Translations under genes and position numbers: made by a program
Part shown: positions 17,077-25,203 of the stretch, in pieces
Layout of the letters: each line of letters opens with the position of its first letter
Numbering within the stretch: position 1 is the first letter of the stretch
The notes under the pieces: model-generated
The model's input: only the letters and a program-made list of their open reading frames with translations
Database searches by the model: none
Told to the model about the DNA's origin: nothing
Source of the DNA: Candidatus Zhuqueibacterota bacterium
GTDB taxonomy: Bacteria > Zhuqueibacterota > Zhuqueibacteria > Residuimicrobiales > JAFGEC01
NCBI GenBank assembly: GCA_016931775.1
Contig: JAFGEC010000184.1
Span: forward strand, 1-42,805
DNA: 42,805 nt
Direction of reading: 5' to 3'

Positions 17077-17808
17077 TTAATACTGGTCCGCCATAGACTT
17101 TTTGGCGTACCCTTGCGGAATTTTGAATACCTCGGCAGGTGCTTTTCCCTCCTTGCACTCCAACAATTCGGTTTCGGATTTCACGGTACTTCCCATAATA
17201 TGGCTGGTGCTTGTCGTCTTTACAGCGATACCTTTGACCTTTTCCATTTCCTTCATTGCCGATTTAAGAGCTTCCGCCATTCCGGGCATCATGGCCAAGG
17301 CGGCGGATTGTAATTTTGCGTAACTGTTAACATCAACCCCGATATCCTGAGTGGCCCATACTTCAATTTCAATCGGCCCCATCGCCGTGGTTAACTGTTG
17401 CAGATACTTTTGACAGTTCCAACTGCCGATTTTTTGCTTTTCGCCGGTTTCGGTCACCTTGACATCCAGTTTTGCCATATTTTTCATCATATCTTGAATT
17501 TCGGCATTCTGCTGTTCATTCTCGCCCATCATCTGGGCCCCGAAATCAAGAGGCATTTCCATATAAGTTTTTTGAAGGTGATTAATCACGATCATGAGTT
17601 TTTTATCGGTATCCATAATAAAGGAACTTTTTTCGCTGTCGCTTTTTATTTTTGAAGGCGTTATCCAAATACTTTGGGTTGCGTCTTCTGCAGGAACTTT
17701 TTGGCCCATCATTTCAAAGCCGTCGGTATGTTGTTTTTGTTTCATATAAACGTCGGCATTTACACTGCAAGCGGCAACCAGTAATACGATCAAAAAAATA
17801 CGTCTCAT
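17077..17808 (-). CDS. DUF4412-like exported protein
   Basis: 243 residues from ATG 17808, chosen because TGGAGGAAGA lies immediately upstream and the product then starts with a signal peptide (MRRIFLIVLLVAACSVNA). The track's 11 extra residues carry no signal. The mature part (DVYMKQKQHTDGFEMMGQKVPAED, TPSKIKSDSEKSSFIMDTDKKLMIVINH, EIEVWATQDIGVDVNSYAKL) matches the DUF4412/LolA-like periplasmic fold style: a beta-sheet half-barrel with Met-rich patches (MMGQK, AQMMGENEQ, DMMKNMAK). It sits 49 bp upstream of the TMTC-like gene on the same strand, so it may be the first gene of that operon. Function unknown; lipid or hydrophobic ligand binding is a guess from the fold. Confidence 0.75.
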   Translation of the reverse strand: MRRIFLIVLLVAACSVNADVYMKQKQHTDGFEMMGQKVPAEDATQSIWITPSKIKSDSEKSSFIMDTDKKLMIVINHLQKTYMEMPLDFGAQMMGENEQQNAEIQDMMKNMAKLDVKVTETGEKQKIGSWNCQKYLQQLTTAMGPIEIEVWATQDIGVDVNSYAKLQSAALAMMPGMAEALKSAMKEMEKVKGIAVKTTSTSHIMGSTVKSETELLECKEGKAPAEVFKIPQGYAKKSMADQY

Positions 17809-17936
17809 GTTCTTCCTCCATTCGTGATAAATTTTGTCCAAGTGGTCTGGATTCGTCAGTTAAACACGGTATAAAACCGCACAATGGCAAACCATCCGAA
17901 AAACGGTTTTTTGAGTACGAAGCTAATGTACACAAT

Positions 17937-19727
17937 TTATTTCAAAAACAACACCTTTTTTACAAGAGATTTACCTGCGGTTTCAAGTCTGAGAAAATAC
18001 ACTCCACCGGCGGGTATTCCTGCTTTTGAGAATTCAGGTGTCCAGCAAATACGATGGGCTCCTGGATTCTGAGTGACACCCTTAACCAGGGCCAGCATGA
18101 GGCGACCGCGGACGTCGTATATACTCACTGTCACGGTGGTAGTTTTCGGCAACACATACTCGAGCACAGTAGATGCATTAAACGGATTGGGATAAATACC
18201 GGCGACTAAAACATCATGTTCGGAAACGGTGTGACGCCGTCCTATACTAAGGGGATAGCCGTTTTGATACCGTTCGAAAGCCGGTAAAAGTGACTCCGTC
18301 GTTACATCCGGTCCCAGAACCGGCCAGTCACAATCTTTGAAAAAAGCCGGTTTTTCCTGCAGATAATAGGACGCCGGTATGTCATGATCCGCGATGTCAT
18401 TATCCCAGCGGATGGCATTATTGATCCAATTGCCATGGGCTAACGTGCCGTTCACGGAGGCATCGATATTTAACTGGTTGCCTGATTCAAAAACATTTCC
18501 GATAATATTCGTATTGGCTGAATGATCCAACACATCCAGGCCCTCATCGACAATTTTATTGCGTAAAAATGTATTTCCAGGCCCCATAGGACCCCAATAA
18601 TCGCCGACATCGATTTCCTGCACAATATTGGATTCAAACAGATTAAAATTGGCATAATGCCCGTGCAGTGAAATATCGCAGGGTAACCAGGTTCCTTCCG
18701 ATTGATTTTCACGGGAATAGTTATAAGCATAAACATTGCCGCTCGCACCTACGTGCACCATCATCGAGTGCCGGAGACGCTGGAAAATACTATTTTCAAC
18801 AAGATTATCCGTTGAATGTTGCCCACACTCAACACCATAACCGTGTCCGCCACCGCCGTAATCATGGGAATGATGAAAATAACTGTCACGGACTTCACAT
18901 CCGTAACTGGATGTAAAGTTGATATGAGAACGATAAGTGATATCGCTTTCGATATTTTGCACGCAGCAAAACGCGGCATTTTTAAACATCACGGTGTGGC
19001 CGTCACCGGCATCGAGCCGTGAAATGTAGAGATTTTTTAAACCGCCAAACGTAACAAAGCCCTGGGTGCGAATAACCGGATTGAGTTCGGGGCGGTAATC
19101 CAAATACAACGGTTTTTGCAAAAAAAGTGTATCGCCGCGGACATCCTGAACAATTCCGATCTGACCGACGGCATTCTGTGCCCAGGATTGATTCCACTCT
19201 TCATCGGTATACATAATATCCGGATCGTTATCCTGCTGAATCTCAAAAAATATACCGGGTTTAAAAGACATGGCGTCGGCAACGACCAATTTATCGGAAT
19301 CCTTATTTAATCCTGCCATCACGTCAATCCACTGGCCGCGTTGATATGTCATAAATTCGATGCACTGTTTTGCTTCACCGCCCAGATCAAAAAACAGTCG
19401 GCTTTTTTCAGCACCTTCACCGCTGAAAACAACGCTTTTGCCGGTGCTCAGTGATTTTTTGATTAAAAAGTCTCCTTTCGGAATCGAAACAATGCCACCC
19501 AAAGCCGGCAGGCTGTTAATGGCTTTTTCAAACGCCGGAAAATCATCGGAAACGCCGTCGCCGGCGGCACCGAACTCGTAAACATCCACAACAGCAGGAT
19601 CGTTCGGTAACGGCTCCGTAATACCCGGTATCCACTGTATACGCCGCTGCGGTGTTAAAATTTGCCCGAACCCGGCGCTGATCATCATCAAACTCGTCAT
19701 TGCCCAAATATAACAATATCGATGCAT
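17937..19727 (-). CDS. Secreted right-handed beta-helix (pectate-lyase-like) protein with type IX tail
   Basis: 596 residues from the third codon ATG 19727, since GGGAG then has a 6-nt spacing. Signal peptide to about residue 22 (SAGFGQ). VVDVYEFGAAGDGVSDDFPAFEKAI is the classic opening of the pectate-lyase-3/glycosyl hydrolase 28-like beta-helix superfamily. Many Asn/Gly/Val coil repeats follow (NLVENSIFQRLRHSMMVH, NFNLFESNIVQEI, NTNIIGNVFESGNQLNIDA). His-rich DSYFHHSHDYGGGGHGYGVECGQHS is a striking loop that may bind metal or form part of an active site. The tail has YPNPFNASTV and SLVKKVLFLK. It is predicted to act on a polysaccharide such as pectin, in keeping with the GH10/GH43 genes. 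The exact family and bond type cannot be assigned by eye. Confidence 0.82.
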   Translation of the reverse strand: MHRYCYIWAMTSLMMISAGFGQILTPQRRIQWIPGITEPLPNDPAVVDVYEFGAAGDGVSDDFPAFEKAINSLPALGGIVSIPKGDFLIKKSLSTGKSVVFSGEGAEKSRLFFDLGGEAKQCIEFMTYQRGQWIDVMAGLNKDSDKLVVADAMSFKPGIFFEIQQDNDPDIMYTDEEWNQSWAQNAVGQIGIVQDVRGDTLFLQKPLYLDYRPELNPVIRTQGFVTFGGLKNLYISRLDAGDGHTVMFKNAAFCCVQNIESDITYRSHINFTSSYGCEVRDSYFHHSHDYGGGGHGYGVECGQHSTDNLVENSIFQRLRHSMMVHVGASGNVYAYNYSRENQSEGTWLPCDISLHGHYANFNLFESNIVQEIDVGDYWGPMGPGNTFLRNKIVDEGLDVLDHSANTNIIGNVFESGNQLNIDASVNGTLAHGNWINNAIRWDNDIADHDIPASYYLQEKPAFFKDCDWPVLGPDVTTESLLPAFERYQNGYPLSIGRRHTVSEHDVLVAGIYPNPFNASTVLEYVLPKTTTVTVSIYDVRGRLMLALVKGVTQNPGAHRICWTPEFSKAGIPAGGVYFLRLETAGKSLVKKVLFLK

Positions 19728-19978
19728 ACCCATCTCCCGTTTTTGCTTGCGGATTTTTCAGGGATTTATATATTAAGTATACTGTAAAACACACAATCAT
19801 GCAAATTAAAAAGTGTCCGTTTGCGAAAGTAATTGTGGCGATTTTGCGACAAAACACGGTTCAAGCAACAATGCATATAAAATTAAGTAAATAAAAACAA
19901 ATGCTTAACACAATCAGTATTTCGGCACAAATTTTGCACAGAATAATGGATACAAAAAACGAAAGGAGGAATATTTTT

Positions 19979-20374
19979 ATGAAGACATTCATTTCGGGTA
20001 CAGTGCTTTTGGTGCTATACCTCGGTTTTACAGCTTTTGCACAGGAATTGGAGCTCAAATTTAATGCCGCGGAAACTGAAAGTATGCTGTTCCTGTTTAA
20101 CCAGACGACTATTAAAGGATCTGACGTTGAGGTCTTGTTGCCCCTGAATAAAAAATTAAAAGACGGTTTGGAAAAAGCCCGGGTACTCGAAGACAAGGAA
20201 GAAGAACTTGTTTTGAAATTGACGCCCCAGGAGATCGGCATCTGTTTGAATATTATTAACAACGCAACATTCGAAGCCAGGTATGCAGAACTGGTTTTCG
20301 GCATGAAGAAAAAATTGCAGGCGCTTCAACCCGTTCAGGGCGGAATGATGCAAATGCCCGCTCCATCGAACTAG
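19979..20374 (+). CDS. Small exported protein, paralogue A of a tandem pair
   Basis: 131 residues from ATG 19979, chosen because AAAGGAGGA is 8 nt upstream; the track adds 26 unsupported residues. Signal peptide 1-21 (ending TAFA). The mature part is short and acidic/helical: FNAAETESMLFLFNQTTIKGSDVEVLLPLNKKL, LEKARVLEDKEEELVLKLTPQEIGI, FEARYAELVFGMKKKLQAL. The next gene shares this pattern throughout (ETESMLFLFN, IKGSDVE, KL...LEKAR, YAELV..MKKKLQ.L). I do not recognise the family. A Met/Pro-rich tail (GGMMQMPAPSN) is unique to this copy. Divergent from the beta-helix gene; 26 bp precede the next gene, so both are one operon. Confidence 0.82.
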   Translation: MKTFISGTVLLVLYLGFTAFAQELELKFNAAETESMLFLFNQTTIKGSDVEVLLPLNKKLKDGLEKARVLEDKEEELVLKLTPQEIGICLNIINNATFEARYAELVFGMKKKLQALQPVQGGMMQMPAPSN

Positions 20375-20400
20375 AACAAGGGTAAATACGGAGAAAACCG

Positions 20401-20781
20401 ATGTTAAAGAATATCATCTTCTGTTGTCTGGTTCTCGCTTTGTTTGCCGGTACGGTCAGAGGTTTTGCCGCCGTTTTAAAGTACGATCCCGTTGAAACGG
20501 AAAGCATGCTTTTTTTATTCAACAAAACCCCAATAAAAGGATCGGATGTCGAGTATTTTGCTCCCCTGCAGGTAAAATTGCGCAAGGCTCTTGAAAAAGC
20601 TCGTGCGGCCGGTGAAAATTCGGAAAAGGAAATCGAAATCGAACTGATGCCGAACGAGATATTGATCCTGATCCGGATTTTGGAAATGGCTGATTTTGAG
20701 GCCAAATACGCAGAGCTCGTTGCCAACATGAAGAAAAAATTACAAGATCTGGCGGATAAAAATCCGGCACCGATCCGGTAA
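20401..20781 (+). CDS. Small exported protein, paralogue B of a tandem pair
   Basis: 126 residues, ATG 20401 with GGAG about 8 nt upstream. Signal peptide ~1-23 (ending RGFA). About half of the aligned mature residues match paralogue A, with the same spacing: VETESMLFLFNKTPIKGSDVEYF, LRKALEKARAAGE, ELMPNEILILIRILEMADFEAKYAELVANMKKKLQDL. Alternating hydrophobic and charged residues suggest a small alpha/beta or helical domain that could dimerise with its neighbour. Tandem duplication and shared operon argue for a joint role, possibly as a heterodimer (inference). The family is unknown to me. The gap after it contains a strong promoter and hairpin. Confidence 0.82.
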   Translation: MLKNIIFCCLVLALFAGTVRGFAAVLKYDPVETESMLFLFNKTPIKGSDVEYFAPLQVKLRKALEKARAAGENSEKEIEIELMPNEILILIRILEMADFEAKYAELVANMKKKLQDLADKNPAPIR

Positions 20782-20837
20782 GTATTAATTCACGGAAAAT
20801 ATTTTATAACACTGCTAAAAACCGCCTACTTTAATCA

Positions 20838-20866
20838 TTGACACAGAACATGCCTTAAAATATAAA
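20838..20866 (+). promoter_or_regulatory. Near-consensus sigma-70 promoter inside a convergent gap
   Basis: TTGACA (20838-20843, perfect) and TATAAA (20861-20866, 5 of 6) are exactly 17 nt apart. Transcription to the right would start near 20873 and run through the hairpin at 20885-20924, then antisense into the end of the TlpA-like gene. No credible ORF follows, so a small RNA is the simplest reading. Confidence 0.5.
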
Positions 20867-20884
20867 ATTTATAAAAATGCTTGA

Positions 20885-20945
20885 CTGCAATCGTTGCCGG
20901 TAACGTTTGCGGTAACGATTGCAGCATACCAATATGCAGATTTTT
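20885..20945. ncRNA. Candidate small RNA / operator-hairpin region
   Basis: CTGCAATCGTTGCCG (20885-20899) and CGGTAACGATTGCAG (20910-20924) pair at 14 of 15 positions around a 10-nt loop. A second 5-bp hairpin, GCATA-CCAA-TATGC (20924-20937), is followed by T5 (20941-20945), resembling a weak intrinsic terminator. Read as DNA, the same stretch contains three 'AAyCGTT/AACGTT/AACGATT' cores spaced by 12 bp (CG at 20892, 20904, 20916), the style of LacI-family operators. The alternatives are a roughly 75-nt sRNA, a bidirectional terminator for the two convergent genes, or an operator array. Strand of transcription is presumed plus from the promoter. Confidence 0.35.
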
Positions 20946-21036
20946 ACAAGTCGTAAAACAGTCGCAGGATATTTTTCTTTATCAAAACCCAATATATCCA
21001 GCCTGGTGCCAGGATTGTCTTGAGCTGCGTTTTTCC

Positions 21037-22437
21037 TTAGAATATTTTCGCCAACTCCTCTTCCAACTGATCCACCAGCATGAACCGTTTTACAATTTTT
21101 TTCTCCTTGTCCAAAAGATAACAAGTCGGCGTGGCGCGCACATTATACAATTCCACCACACCCGATTTCCAGCCCTTTAATTCACTGACATTGGTCCAGA
21201 AGGCACGGTGGCTCTGAATGGCATCTTCCCAGCTTTGTTTTTCCTGATCGATGGATACCGCATACACAGCAAATCCAGCCGGCTGGTATTTATTGTACAA
21301 TTCTACAATTTTAGCAAGCGCCTGCATGCAGTGAGGACACCATGACGCCCAAAAAAACAAAAGGGTATATTTGCCTTCTGTTGAAGACAGAGCATATTGT
21401 AGATTGTCAACTCCCGGCAGGTTGATATCCGGTGCGACATTTCCCGGCGCCAGGCGTTTTCGGGTTTGTTTGGCGACTTCCAAATCAAAACTCAAATCTT
21501 CATTTTGGCATCCTTCGATAGAGCCGTAGATATCGGACAAGTAGAAAAACACCTCGTCGTAATCACTCTTTTGAAAGGAATCGAGTAAATAACCTACCGT
21601 CCATTCATAAATGGCCGGATTTTCCGCAGTAACGGCCAGTATGTACTGGATCGCGTTCAGATACTCGTCAGCTGTCTGTTGGGGGACAAGATTTAAATAG
21701 CCGGAATATTTTGTCGGCAGTAAATTACTGCGCAAAATTCGCTCATCGGAAAAATTTATATAATCAAAATAGTGCTCACGTAAAAACTGCGTATTGTCGC
21801 TGTATTTCCAATAAAGTTCGGGATGAATATCCAGGCTGGGCTGTTTATTCATTTGTAAAAGTTTTGCCAGAAAGGTATCGGAATAATTCCGAATCATTTC
21901 CTCCTGCTGTTGATTAAATTCCTGCTGAAGAGACCAAATTTCCATAGAGACCGTTTTTTTAAATTCGACTTTTATGGTGTCCACTGCATATAAATTGACC
22001 ACCTGCCTGAGAGCGGAAATTTTGGCGTTAATTGGACGTTCCAAATTCACCAGTTGGTAAAACAGACGCGTCTCCAAAGAGGAAACCACGTTTATACTGT
22101 CGCGAAGATGATGAATGGTTGTTTTGAAAAAAACCGGTTCCAGGCTTACAATAATATCGATAGGTTCCTTTTGTGGTACGATCAATTGATAAAAGCCGGC
22201 AGGTAAGGGCTCGGGAAACTCGAAAAGAAATAAATTATTCGAATCAAAACGGCTGGAATCCAAGACAGTGGTTTTGCCTCCGATAACGGACAAAAGGTAA
22301 ATTTTATTTTGACTCTGGCCTTGAATAACGCCACCTATTTTATATGGTCCCGGACTATTGCTGACAGGTACAGTGACTTGCGCAAAACCGGAAATATTTA
22401 ACCAAAAAAATAAAACGCTGAACAAGAATCTATCCAT
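21037..22437 (-). CDS. TlpA/ResA-like thioredoxin-domain exported protein
   Basis: 466 residues from ATG 22437: GGAGG lies 7 nt upstream and the protein begins with a signal peptide (MDRFLFSVLFFWLNISGFAQ). The track start at 22512 adds 25 residues and overlaps the previous gene. The N-terminal ~100 residues are a DUF4369-like beta domain (YKIGGVIQGQSQNKIYLLSVIGGKTTVLDSS). A long helical middle follows (~110-320). The C-terminal TlpA-like thioredoxin domain starts APGNVAPDINLPGVDN and has the redox motif WCPHC in FFWASWCPHCMQAL and the cis-proline loop VRATPTCYLL. It acts as a periplasmic thiol reductase/oxidase. WCPHC rather than WCPPC or WCEPC suggests a DsbA-like active-site residue pair (inference). 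The gene is 71 bp downstream of the AgmX-like gene, probably co-transcribed. Confidence 0.88.
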   Translation of the reverse strand: MDRFLFSVLFFWLNISGFAQVTVPVSNSPGPYKIGGVIQGQSQNKIYLLSVIGGKTTVLDSSRFDSNNLFLFEFPEPLPAGFYQLIVPQKEPIDIIVSLEPVFFKTTIHHLRDSINVVSSLETRLFYQLVNLERPINAKISALRQVVNLYAVDTIKVEFKKTVSMEIWSLQQEFNQQQEEMIRNYSDTFLAKLLQMNKQPSLDIHPELYWKYSDNTQFLREHYFDYINFSDERILRSNLLPTKYSGYLNLVPQQTADEYLNAIQYILAVTAENPAIYEWTVGYLLDSFQKSDYDEVFFYLSDIYGSIEGCQNEDLSFDLEVAKQTRKRLAPGNVAPDINLPGVDNLQYALSSTEGKYTLLFFWASWCPHCMQALAKIVELYNKYQPAGFAVYAVSIDQEKQSWEDAIQSHRAFWTNVSELKGWKSGVVELYNVRATPTCYLLDKEKKIVKRFMLVDQLEEELAKIF

Positions 22438-22508
22438 TCCATGCCCTCCACAGACATTCACAATAAAAATTTTTAATAATTGGAATACAGTTAGAATGAA
22501 GGCACCCA

Positions 22509-23666
22509 TCAATACCCAAATGTAAATACCTGTCGATAAACCTCATCAGGTGCTGTTGGATCACTAAAACCAAAATCGTTCCAGTTTTTAATACGGGCGA
22601 TCATACAGTTAATTAAATGCTCGTTCTGGATCGTTGTCGTAATCATTTCAGCCCAAGAAACCTGGCCTTCCGGATTGATGGCGAATCTGACTTCGACCTT
22701 ACCTTTAAGACTGGGATTAGATTTGAGTAAACGTTTATAACAATCCGTAATGACCATACGATGTTTATTAATAATCGCCTGGACGTCCTCTGGTTTACGC
22801 CGTAAATATTCCCGCTCTTCCGGCGTTACGGGCACAAGAGGTTTTATTTCTTCAGTATGGGCGACTTTTTCAAAGGATTCATTTGCACGCTTGATGTCCT
22901 TAAAAGCAACCTTTCCGGTAGGTGACACGTTGCCGATCAACTCATCGATCGTCAGAGCATGGCGTTCACGTCTTGTACCGCGCAACACCCGGCCGCCTGC
23001 GGGTCCGGTACCGCCGCCTGATCCGCTCCCCGGGCCGCCTCTACCGCGGCCGATTTTCCCACCATCCAGTGACGAAAGTACATAACCCAAACGTGTGTTG
23101 GCGGCATCACCGTACGTGTTAATCCCATCAACATAATCCGGAGAGACAAAACCGCTTCCGGACGAAAGAATACCGAGAAATCCCACTCTTCCCACATCAT
23201 TCGTCACATCCTGAAGAGATCGCCCACGGCCGCTCCCCGCTCCATCCCTGCGGGCTGACCGCTCACCCATTGTCGGCAAACGGGATTCTGCAGATCCGCC
23301 CGAACCTGCTGCGCCGGAAAAATCGGCACCGCCTCCACCGCCTTCCGCCGGTATTCCAACTCCGCCTTCACCGCCACCCCCTCGACTGCCCCCTATTAAA
23401 TCGGACGCCGACGGCATGGTACCAGCACTACTGATCATCCTCTCGCCAAAACTGTCGCGGTCTAAAAGAATACTGGCATATTGTTCCTGAATTTGCGTGT
23501 AATTGTCAGGTTGCAAAACACTGGGGAGATGAGTAATAACAATGAGAACAAATAAGATGTGCAGAAACAAAGTAACGATGACAATAACCACAAAGTCCCA
23601 ATCGATGGATTGGAGCCGTTTCTTTTTAAACTCTCGCGGAAATTTTGTCAAATCGCTCTTTTTCAT
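22509..23666 (-). CDS. AgmX/PglI-type TonB-like energy-transducing protein
   Basis: 385 residues. Cytoplasmic basic N-terminus, one transmembrane helix (~24-47: FVVIVIVTLFLHILFVLIVITHL), then a ~190-residue glycine/serine/arginine-rich linker (SRGGGGEGGVGIPAEGGGGG, GRGRGGPGSGSGGGTGP) in place of the usual Pro-rich TonB linker. The C-terminal ~95 residues match the AgmX/PglI C-terminal domain (CYKRLLKSNPSLKGKVEVRFAINPEGQV, LINCMIARIKNW). Proteins of this type occur with TolQ/TolR-like motors in gliding or envelope machines of deltaproteobacteria and FCB bacteria. No ExbBD genes are present here. The role is presumably force or energy transmission from the inner membrane to an envelope partner. 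The linker composition makes codon use visibly biased to GGN. Confidence 0.85.
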   Translation of the reverse strand: MKKSDLTKFPREFKKKRLQSIDWDFVVIVIVTLFLHILFVLIVITHLPSVLQPDNYTQIQEQYASILLDRDSFGERMISSAGTMPSASDLIGGSRGGGGEGGVGIPAEGGGGGADFSGAAGSGGSAESRLPTMGERSARRDGAGSGRGRSLQDVTNDVGRVGFLGILSSGSGFVSPDYVDGINTYGDAANTRLGYVLSSLDGGKIGRGRGGPGSGSGGGTGPAGGRVLRGTRRERHALTIDELIGNVSPTGKVAFKDIKRANESFEKVAHTEEIKPLVPVTPEEREYLRRKPEDVQAIINKHRMVITDCYKRLLKSNPSLKGKVEVRFAINPEGQVSWAEMITTTIQNEHLINCMIARIKNWNDFGFSDPTAPDEVYRQVFTFGY

Positions 23667-23913
23667 TAGGCCTGGTCCCTATAGCTGCCATATAATATAC
23701 AATTTGCTTTAATGTAGTTTTCCGGGACATAAAAGTCAAGTATAAATTAAACGATTGTCATTTTTAAAGGATTCCAATTTTTTTCTTGCACGATTTCACA
23801 TTTATCTTTATTATACAGCCGGGAGTTCAAATGTCGCGTTTTTTATCATTCATCCCCATTCTGCCCTGAGAGAACGAAAGACAGGCAGAAATCGATCGAG
23901 TTGGGAGAAGAAA

Positions 23914-25203
23914 ATGAAACAAAAAGTCTTTTTGGCATCATGCGAAGGATACGATCCACCGGCCATCGCTCAAAAAATTAAAACAGCCGTTAATACGATT
24001 GCACCAAAACTTCATATCACCGGCAGGGTCGTCATCAAACCCAATCTGGTGATGGCACACCCCAAAGTTGCCACGGAGGGATATACACGGGCGGAGGTTA
24101 TAGAGGGTCTACTGCAGGTACTACAGGAATATACCGGAATCACCCAAACCGCTGTAGTTGAGAAATCCGGCCTGGGTGTATCCACTTCTTATATGTACAG
24201 GAATGCCGGATACCGGGCGCTGAGAAAAAAATACGGTATTCGCCTGGTTTCCATGGAAGAATCTCACAAGAGAATAGTGGTAGCAAACAAAGCTAGGCTG
24301 CAATATTATTTTACTGTGGCCCGGGAAATGGCTCAGCGAGAGTTTCTCATTTTTGTACCCAAACTAAAAACCAATGTTCTCTCTCATGCGTATTCGGGCG
24401 CTATTAAACTCAACATCGGTACAATCGACAGTGCGGAGCGGCTGTTTCACCATAACCGCGATCTGCCCATAAAACTGGCAGACCTGCTCGAGATTGCCAA
24501 TCCCAACCTGATTGTCACCGACGGTATCCGTATGGCATTCGGCGGCAATCAGATGACTCAACACGGCACGGACCTGGGCGTTTTGGTGATTTCAACCAAT
24601 GTGGTGGCCCACGACATGGTCTGTGCGCATCTGCTCAATCTCGACCCGTTAAAAATAGAGCACATCCGTGAAGCGGCGTATCGCGGATTTGGCCCGTCTT
24701 CGCTCAATGAAATCGAAATAATTGGGGATTATCCGGTCCATCGTGCTCAGTCAAAAACACGTGATCTGGATTTTGGCTTTTGCCCGGTGCACCAATTTAA
24801 ATCAAATTTTGCCATCCAAACGGGCAAACCCTATTGTATTGCCGGCTGCCAGGGTATATTCCTTGACTGGCTGTATATGATTAATGACCGTAAACCGAAA
24901 CTTTTGAAAAAATTTCCCAAATTGACGGTTCTTATTGGCAAATGCGGGGCAGTCCATGCAGACAGGATTCTGCTGGTTGGGAATTGTGCCTGTGCATCGA
25001 GACCGTTAAAAGCAAAAAGAATCACGAGGATACACGGATGTCCGCCAAGCCATAAACGTATCGTATGGGATATGATGATCGGTTATGGAATTTTTAATCC
25101 CCTGGTCCGCCCTTCGCTCATTTGGGATGCATATATCCGATACCCGTTTAAAAAGCTCAAAGGATGGTTTTTAAACCTGAAAAAGGATAACACCAGTGAA
25201 TAA
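23914..25203 (+). CDS. DUF362-family protein
   Basis: 429 residues from ATG 23914, preceded by GGGAGAAGAAA; the track's 53-residue extension has no ribosome site and is hydrophobic noise. Pattern of DUF362: VVIKPNLVMAHPKVATEGYTRAEVIEGLLQ, a Rossmann-like N-terminal half, LIFVPKLKTNVLSHAYSGAIKLNIGTI, LIVTDGIRMAFGGNQM. DUF362 proteins are predicted iron-sulfur/ferredoxin-linked enzymes. Here the C-terminal part carries scattered cysteines (FCPVHQ, YCIAGCQG, GKCGAVH, GNCACASRP, HGCPP) rather than a textbook 4Fe-4S CxxCxxC motif. A redox role is likely but the reaction is unknown. The stop overlaps the aldehyde dehydrogenase start by 8 bp, indicating translational coupling and a joint pathway. 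Confidence 0.85.
   Translation: MKQKVFLASCEGYDPPAIAQKIKTAVNTIAPKLHITGRVVIKPNLVMAHPKVATEGYTRAEVIEGLLQVLQEYTGITQTAVVEKSGLGVSTSYMYRNAGYRALRKKYGIRLVSMEESHKRIVVANKARLQYYFTVAREMAQREFLIFVPKLKTNVLSHAYSGAIKLNIGTIDSAERLFHHNRDLPIKLADLLEIANPNLIVTDGIRMAFGGNQMTQHGTDLGVLVISTNVVAHDMVCAHLLNLDPLKIEHIREAAYRGFGPSSLNEIEIIGDYPVHRAQSKTRDLDFGFCPVHQFKSNFAIQTGKPYCIAGCQGIFLDWLYMINDRKPKLLKKFPKLTVLIGKCGAVHADRILLVGNCACASRPLKAKRITRIHGCPPSHKRIVWDMMIGYGIFNPLVRPSLIWDAYIRYPFKKLKGWFLNLKKDNTSE

Noticed and set aside
19901-19978. Longer start for paralogue A
   Set aside because: The 26 added residues lie before an excellent AAAGGAGGA site and would mask the signal peptide.
20881-21180. 99-codon plus-strand ORF after the strong promoter
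   Set aside because: TTG start inside the hairpin and overlap with the TlpA-like gene; no domain seen.
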